Source: Mucilaginibacter_A sp965201005 (GTDB lineage Bacteria > Bacteroidota > Bacteroidia > Sphingobacteriales > Sphingobacteriaceae). Taken from it: a DNA stretch of 64,000 nucleotides. Position numbers and translations under genes: made by a program. Under the pieces are notes generated by a model. It was not told the origin of the DNA, did no database searches, and saw only the letters and a program-made list of their open reading frames with translations. Each line of letters begins with the position of its first letter. Position 1 is the stretch's first letter. Of this stretch, positions 60,721-64,000 are shown piece by piece. The stretch lies in the NCBI RefSeq assembly GCF_965201005.1, contig NZ_OZ241747.1, positions 496,001 to 560,000 of the forward strand, given 5' to 3'.

Positions 60721-61686
60721 TCATTTGGATACTATGTTTATGGGCATAGTATAATTTACCTTAACAGGGGTGCCATGCTGTGTGGCCGGATGAAACCTTG
60801 GCATACGCTTTAAAGTGCTTAATACTTTGCCGTCTAAAGACTGAGTAATTGATTTCAATATTTTTAAGTCCGAAAAACTTCCGTTGGTGTCAATAGTAAA
60901 TTGGATGATCATTATTCCTTGCAAATCTTTTCCTAATCCGGGGTAACCTAATGTTCCCATTGAAGTGCTGCCTGACATAGAGAAAATACTAAATCTGGGT
61001 AAAGCTTCTTCTACCTTGTAGGTTTTGATGTCGCCACCTGGACTGTACCTTCGGCCACGGGCAAATTTTCCTTTAGCAAACTCTTCTTGATATAGTATCT
61101 TCCCATCGGCAGCGAAGCCTGTCCAAACACTGTCCCGTTTGCCATTTTTTACTTTCCCTTCCTCTAAAATTCGGGTAAAATCATCATCATAAACACGATA
61201 GTAACCATTGCCAGACAACGCGGTGGACACTCCAGCAGAATCATATATCGCAACAATTTTCTCTGAAGAAATGAAGTGAAACACCGAAGGTGCGGAAAAT
61301 TTTTCGGCAAGACTGTAAAATCGGTATAGTTTTCCGTTGGGATAATAATCATAACAATCACCTGTTGGATTACCTTTGATATAATTGGCAATTTGTTTTC
61401 TAGTTTTGTTCGGATAAAAACTTAAAACCGTTCCTTCCAAAACTACAGGTTCAATGACTGCCGATTTGCCAATCATTTTCATGTTTCCATTAGGATAATA
61501 TTCCATCACATTATACAAAACCGAACCCGAATCCGGTTCCCGAACGATACGGACAAAATCGGCACTGTCTTTCAGGTCAACATATCGCCCGTCATTCTTC
61601 AAAAAGTAAACGTTTTGTTTTTGTGCGAAACCGTTCAACACCAAAAAACAGGCGATAAAAGAAGCATAGTAAAACTTAGGTTTCAT
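60721..61686 (-). CDS. TonB C-terminal-domain protein with MORN-like repeats
   Basis: A 321-residue exported protein. Signal peptide about residues 1-21 (ends GFAQ). Residues about 60-210 contain MORN_2-like repeats (VMEYYPNGNMKMIGK, YYPNGKLYRFYSL, GFAADGKILYQEEF). Residues about 240-321 are a TonB C-terminal domain ending MPINIVSK. Such proteins may couple envelope sensing to TonB-like pulling but lack the N-terminal anchor of a real TonB, so energy coupling is doubtful. An exact repeat core lies in the signal peptide coding region at 61656-61667. Confidence 0.85.
   Translation of the reverse strand: MKPKFYYASFIACFLVLNGFAQKQNVYFLKNDGRYVDLKDSADFVRIVREPDSGSVLYNVMEYYPNGNMKMIGKSAVIEPVVLEGTVLSFYPNKTRKQIANYIKGNPTGDCYDYYPNGKLYRFYSLAEKFSAPSVFHFISSEKIVAIYDSAGVSTALSGNGYYRVYDDDFTRILEEGKVKNGKRDSVWTGFAADGKILYQEEFAKGKFARGRRYSPGGDIKTYKVEEALPRFSIFSMSGSTSMGTLGYPGLGKDLQGIMIIQFTIDTNGSFSDLKILKSITQSLDGKVLSTLKRMPRFHPATQHGTPVKVNYTMPINIVSK
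61656..61667. repeat. Repeat core inside signal peptide codons
   Basis: Exact TAAAAGAAGCAT on the + strand, read on the - strand as codons near ASFIA of the TonB-domain protein. Confidence 0.8.
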
Positions 61687-61710
61687 ATTCAGGGTTTGGG
61701 TTAAAAATAC

Positions 61711-61781
61711 ATACTGTTTTTAGCCGGTCAAAATTTTCCTCCGATTATTAAAACATAAATTTTACATGCTAAAAACAGCAT
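61711..61781. repeat. CTG-type inverted element, 71 bases
   Basis: ATACTGTTTTTAGCCGGTCA with AAAATTTT, and a right arm AAATTTTACATGCTAAAAAC then AGCAT. It lies between divergent genes and is the clearest CTG-type pair. Confidence 0.82.
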
Positions 61782-61832
61782 CGGCCTCCGCAAAAAAGCT
61801 TATGTTTGAAGGGACAGAACTCAGCAAAAACC

Positions 61833-63866
61833 ATGAATTTTAAACTTTTTATTTGTTTTTCCTTCGGGATGACCGCGTTGGCGTGGCGGCCGGTTTCGGC
61901 ACAAATTAAAATTGCCAATGATCCGGTTTACAAAAACCTCGACACAACGGTAAAACCCGGCGACAATTTTTTTATGTATGCCAACGGCGGCTGGATCAAA
62001 AAAAACCCGATCCCGGCGGCATATTCCAGTTGGGGGATCGGCAATGTGGTGAGCGAGGATTTGCGCGACCGGCTCAAAAAACTCAACGAAGATGCCGAAA
62101 AAGCAAATGCCGCAAAAGGCACAAGTACACAAAAAATTGGTGATTTTTATTACAGCGGATTGGACACGGTTACGATAGAAAAACTCGGCATCAATGCGAT
62201 AAAAGTTCCGCTAAACCGCATCGACCAGATCAAAACCAAACAGGATGTGCTGGATGTTGCCGCTTATTTAAACACGGTTGGCGTACGCAGTTTCATTGGT
62301 TTGGGCGTTGGCCAGGATGCTAAAAACAGCGTTAAAATGATGCTGCACCTGCGCCAGGCGGGTTTGGGTTTGCCCAATCGCGATTATTATTTTAAAACAG
62401 ATGCGCGCACCACCAAAGTCCGCAATGATTATGCGCAAACGCATCTGCCAGCCATGCTCAAGCTTTCCGGTTTGAGTGATCCTGCTTTGGCCGATGCTGT
62501 TTTTAGCATAGAAAAATCATTGGCCGATAGCAGCCGCACGCTGGTTGCCCTGCGCGATCAGTATAAAAACTATCATAAAATGCCGGTTGCGCAGCTGAAC
62601 AAGTTAACGCCGCACATCAACTGGACAAACCTTTTCCAGAAAGCGGGTTTTGAAAAAGCCGATACCGTAATTGTTGGTCAGCCGGAGTATTATACAGAAG
62701 TGGACAAAGCTTTAACGCAATATCCGGTGGCCGATTGGAAAGCTTATCTCCGCTGGAAACTGGTTTCGGCTTACGCCCCTTACCTCAGCAAAGATTTTGA
62801 GCAGGAAAATTTCCGTTTTTCCGGAACGGTTTTATCGGGAAGAAAAGAACAATTGCCGCGCTGGAAACGGGTTTTAGATACCGAAAACGGTTTAATGGGC
62901 GAGTTGCTGGGGCAGCTTTTTGTGAAAGAATACTTCCCGCCGGCCAGCAAAAAACGCTATGTGGATATGGTGGAAGCCATCCGCACGGCTTACCGCGAAC
63001 ATATTGAAAAGCTGGATTGGATGAGCCCGGAAACGAAGCAAAAAGCCTTGTTAAAACTCAAAACCATTAACCCAAAAGTTGGTTTCCCGGACAAATGGCG
63101 CGATTTTTCAAACCTGCAGATCAGCCGCGTTTCTTATGCGCAAAACGTGATGAACGGCCGCAACTGGCAATACCTGGAAAACATCCACAAACTGGGCATG
63201 CCGGTAGATCATACGGAATGGAACATGACGCCGCAAACGTATAACGCCAATTACAGTCCGTCTAACAACGAAATCACGTTGCCCGCTGCGCAGTTCATGA
63301 TTCCCGGGATTAAGGATGCCAATGTGGACGATGCCGTGGCTTATGGTTATGTGGCCGCTTCTACCATCGGGCACGAAATTACGCACGGTTTTGACGATCA
63401 GGGCCGCCAGTATGATGCCAAAGGAAACCTGAAAGCCTGGTGGACGCCACAAGATTCGGCCAGGTTTACGCGGCGCGCGCAAAAATTGGTAGATCAATTT
63501 AACGGCTACAAAGTTTTGGATAGTTTACACGTAAACGGAAAAGCTACATTAGGCGAAAACATTGCCGATCTGGGCGGGATTGTGCTGGGTTTGGATGCTT
63601 TCAAAAAAACGGCTCAATATAAAGCAGGCAAGACCATCAACGGTTTAACGCCCGTGCAGCGCTTCTTTTTAGGCTATTCTTTGGGATGGCTGGGCCACGA
63701 ACGCGACGAAGCCCTGGCGAATCAGGTAATGACCGACGTGCATTCGCCCGGTTATCTGCGTGTAAATGCCCCGTTTTCTGATGTGGACGAATTTTACACC
63801 GCTTTTGGCATTAAAAAAGGTGACCCGATGTGGATCGACCCGGACAAAAGGGTGCGGATTTGGTAA
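61833..63866 (+). CDS. Secreted M13 zinc endopeptidase (neprilysin/PepO family)
   Basis: About 677 residues from the ATG at 61833, which opens into a signal peptide ending PVSAQ. The start at 61806 is less likely. Zinc site HEITHGFDDQGRQYDAKGN near residue 513 (HExxH), the third ligand in GENIADLGGI near 570, and the substrate-binding NAYYSPSNNEI-like stretch (NANYSPSNNEITLPA near 470) are all present. M13 enzymes cut small peptides outside the cytoplasm. A CTG-type repeat core lies in the gene at 62494-62505. Confidence 0.93.
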   Translation: MNFKLFICFSFGMTALAWRPVSAQIKIANDPVYKNLDTTVKPGDNFFMYANGGWIKKNPIPAAYSSWGIGNVVSEDLRDRLKKLNEDAEKANAAKGTSTQKIGDFYYSGLDTVTIEKLGINAIKVPLNRIDQIKTKQDVLDVAAYLNTVGVRSFIGLGVGQDAKNSVKMMLHLRQAGLGLPNRDYYFKTDARTTKVRNDYAQTHLPAMLKLSGLSDPALADAVFSIEKSLADSSRTLVALRDQYKNYHKMPVAQLNKLTPHINWTNLFQKAGFEKADTVIVGQPEYYTEVDKALTQYPVADWKAYLRWKLVSAYAPYLSKDFEQENFRFSGTVLSGRKEQLPRWKRVLDTENGLMGELLGQLFVKEYFPPASKKRYVDMVEAIRTAYREHIEKLDWMSPETKQKALLKLKTINPKVGFPDKWRDFSNLQISRVSYAQNVMNGRNWQYLENIHKLGMPVDHTEWNMTPQTYNANYSPSNNEITLPAAQFMIPGIKDANVDDAVAYGYVAASTIGHEITHGFDDQGRQYDAKGNLKAWWTPQDSARFTRRAQKLVDQFNGYKVLDSLHVNGKATLGENIADLGGIVLGLDAFKKTAQYKAGKTINGLTPVQRFFLGYSLGWLGHERDEALANQVMTDVHSPGYLRVNAPFSDVDEFYTAFGIKKGDPMWIDPDKRVRIW

Positions 63867-63890
63867 TACTTCTTTTATAGGGTAAAATTT
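63865..63890. repeat. Variant repeat arm at gene end
   Basis: ATACTTCTTTTATAGGGTAA then AATTT, starting in the stop codon of the M13 gene. Confidence 0.75.
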
Positions 63891-63919
63891 AAAGCGGTGT
63901 TAGTTCATCGCTTTTTTTA
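63891..63919 (+). terminator. Intrinsic terminator after the M13 peptidase
   Basis: AAAGCGGTG and CATCGCTTT pair with one wobble around TTAGTT, then TTTTTA. Confidence 0.85.
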
Positions 63920-63931
63920 TGCCTATAAATT

Positions 63932-63939
63932 TATCTTTG
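63932..63939 (+). promoter_or_regulatory. -7 promoter element of the last gene
   Basis: TATCTTTG, five bases before the ATG at 63945. Likely leaderless. Confidence 0.6.
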
Positions 63940-63944
63940 ATGCG

Positions 63945-64000
63945 ATGCTACTAAATGCTTTTACCGAATGGGTTCGCGCGCAAAACCCGCTGGAAGTTAC
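63945..64000 (+). CDS. Start of a gene cut by the window edge
   Basis: An ATG at 63945 opens MLLNAFTEWVRAQNPLEVT and the frame is open to the edge. Eighteen residues are too few to name it; the ending NPLEV followed by T could be the start of a PnuC-like nicotinamide riboside transporter, but this is a guess. The perfect -7 element just upstream supports a real start. Confidence 0.5.
   Translation, partial: MLLNAFTEWVRAQNPLEV

Noticed and set aside
2148..63876. The 12-base word as a KOPS- or Chi-like polar chromosome signal
   Set aside because: Copies occur in both orientations in similar numbers and often as inverted pairs, so there is no strand polarity within the window.
1..64000. tRNA and rRNA genes
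   Set aside because: No T-loop GGTTCGAATCC-type sequence with a matching acceptor stem or any rRNA core segment was seen on either strand by eye.

Overview
The window reads as a chromosomal segment of a Bacteroidota bacterium, most likely of the family Sphingobacteriaceae (Mucilaginibacter- or Pedobacter-like). The signs are: promoters of the TAnnTTTG type instead of -10/-35 boxes; very few Shine-Dalgarno sequences; an IPExxxVDY-family protein; the acpP-fabF-rnc order; a carB lacking its usual C-terminal regulatory domain; and several secreted glycan-degrading enzymes. The genus is inferred. No tRNA, rRNA, CRISPR array or insertion-sequence transposase was recognised.

Layout. 0-2.1 kb: the end of frr, then an ABC exporter. 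2.2-13.6 kb: an accessory glycan locus with a GH3 glycosidase, two GH92 alpha-mannosidases, a basic-secretory-protein peptidase and an MFS transporter; there is no SusC/SusD pair. 13.7-20.7 kb: an M28 peptidase, recG, ridA coupled to a 47-residue membrane protein, an OmpA-family porin and a proline peptidase. 20.9-27.3 kb: a second MsbA-like ABC exporter, three family 2 glycosyltransferases and an acyltransferase, probably for surface polysaccharide. 27.5-41.4 kb: mostly housekeeping (aminotransferase, methyltransferase, flavin monooxygenase, miaE, yicC-gmk-nadD, acpP-fabF-rnc, pyk) plus two tandem toxin-antitoxin pairs. 41.5-48.1 kb: an AT-rich signalling island with two histidine kinases, two stand-alone receiver proteins, an E1/ThiF-like adenylating enzyme and a putative GNAT-like acyl synthase. 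48.2-64 kb: a DPP-IV-type peptidase, mutY, an HU-type protein, a TPR protein, a 29-residue AURKAIP1/COX24-type protein, RNase G, radA, a Uma2 nuclease, carB, a TonB-domain lipoprotein-like gene and an M13 peptidase.

The most striking feature is not a gene. A 12-base word, ATGCTTCTTTTA and its reverse complement, occurs at least 37 times exactly, counted by eye, with about 25 more close variants. It lies in both orientations, mostly between genes. It is often paired as inverted arms about 90 bases apart, and four full copies sit inside a nested palindrome of about 156-161 bases with outer arms beginning GCCTGTTTAAATTT. It behaves like a REPIN/MITE family, but its density (near one per kb) and its presence inside coding sequences also resemble a DNA-uptake signal. 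The signalling island is the longest stretch without it, which suggests recent acquisition.

The second notable unit is that island itself. A predicted acyltransferase and an adenylating enzyme sit together beside membrane and soluble sensor kinases, and could form a small-molecule signalling system. Other points of interest are a toxin-antitoxin duplication that copied the 3' end of nadD, several apparently leaderless genes, and two real genes shorter than 50 codons.
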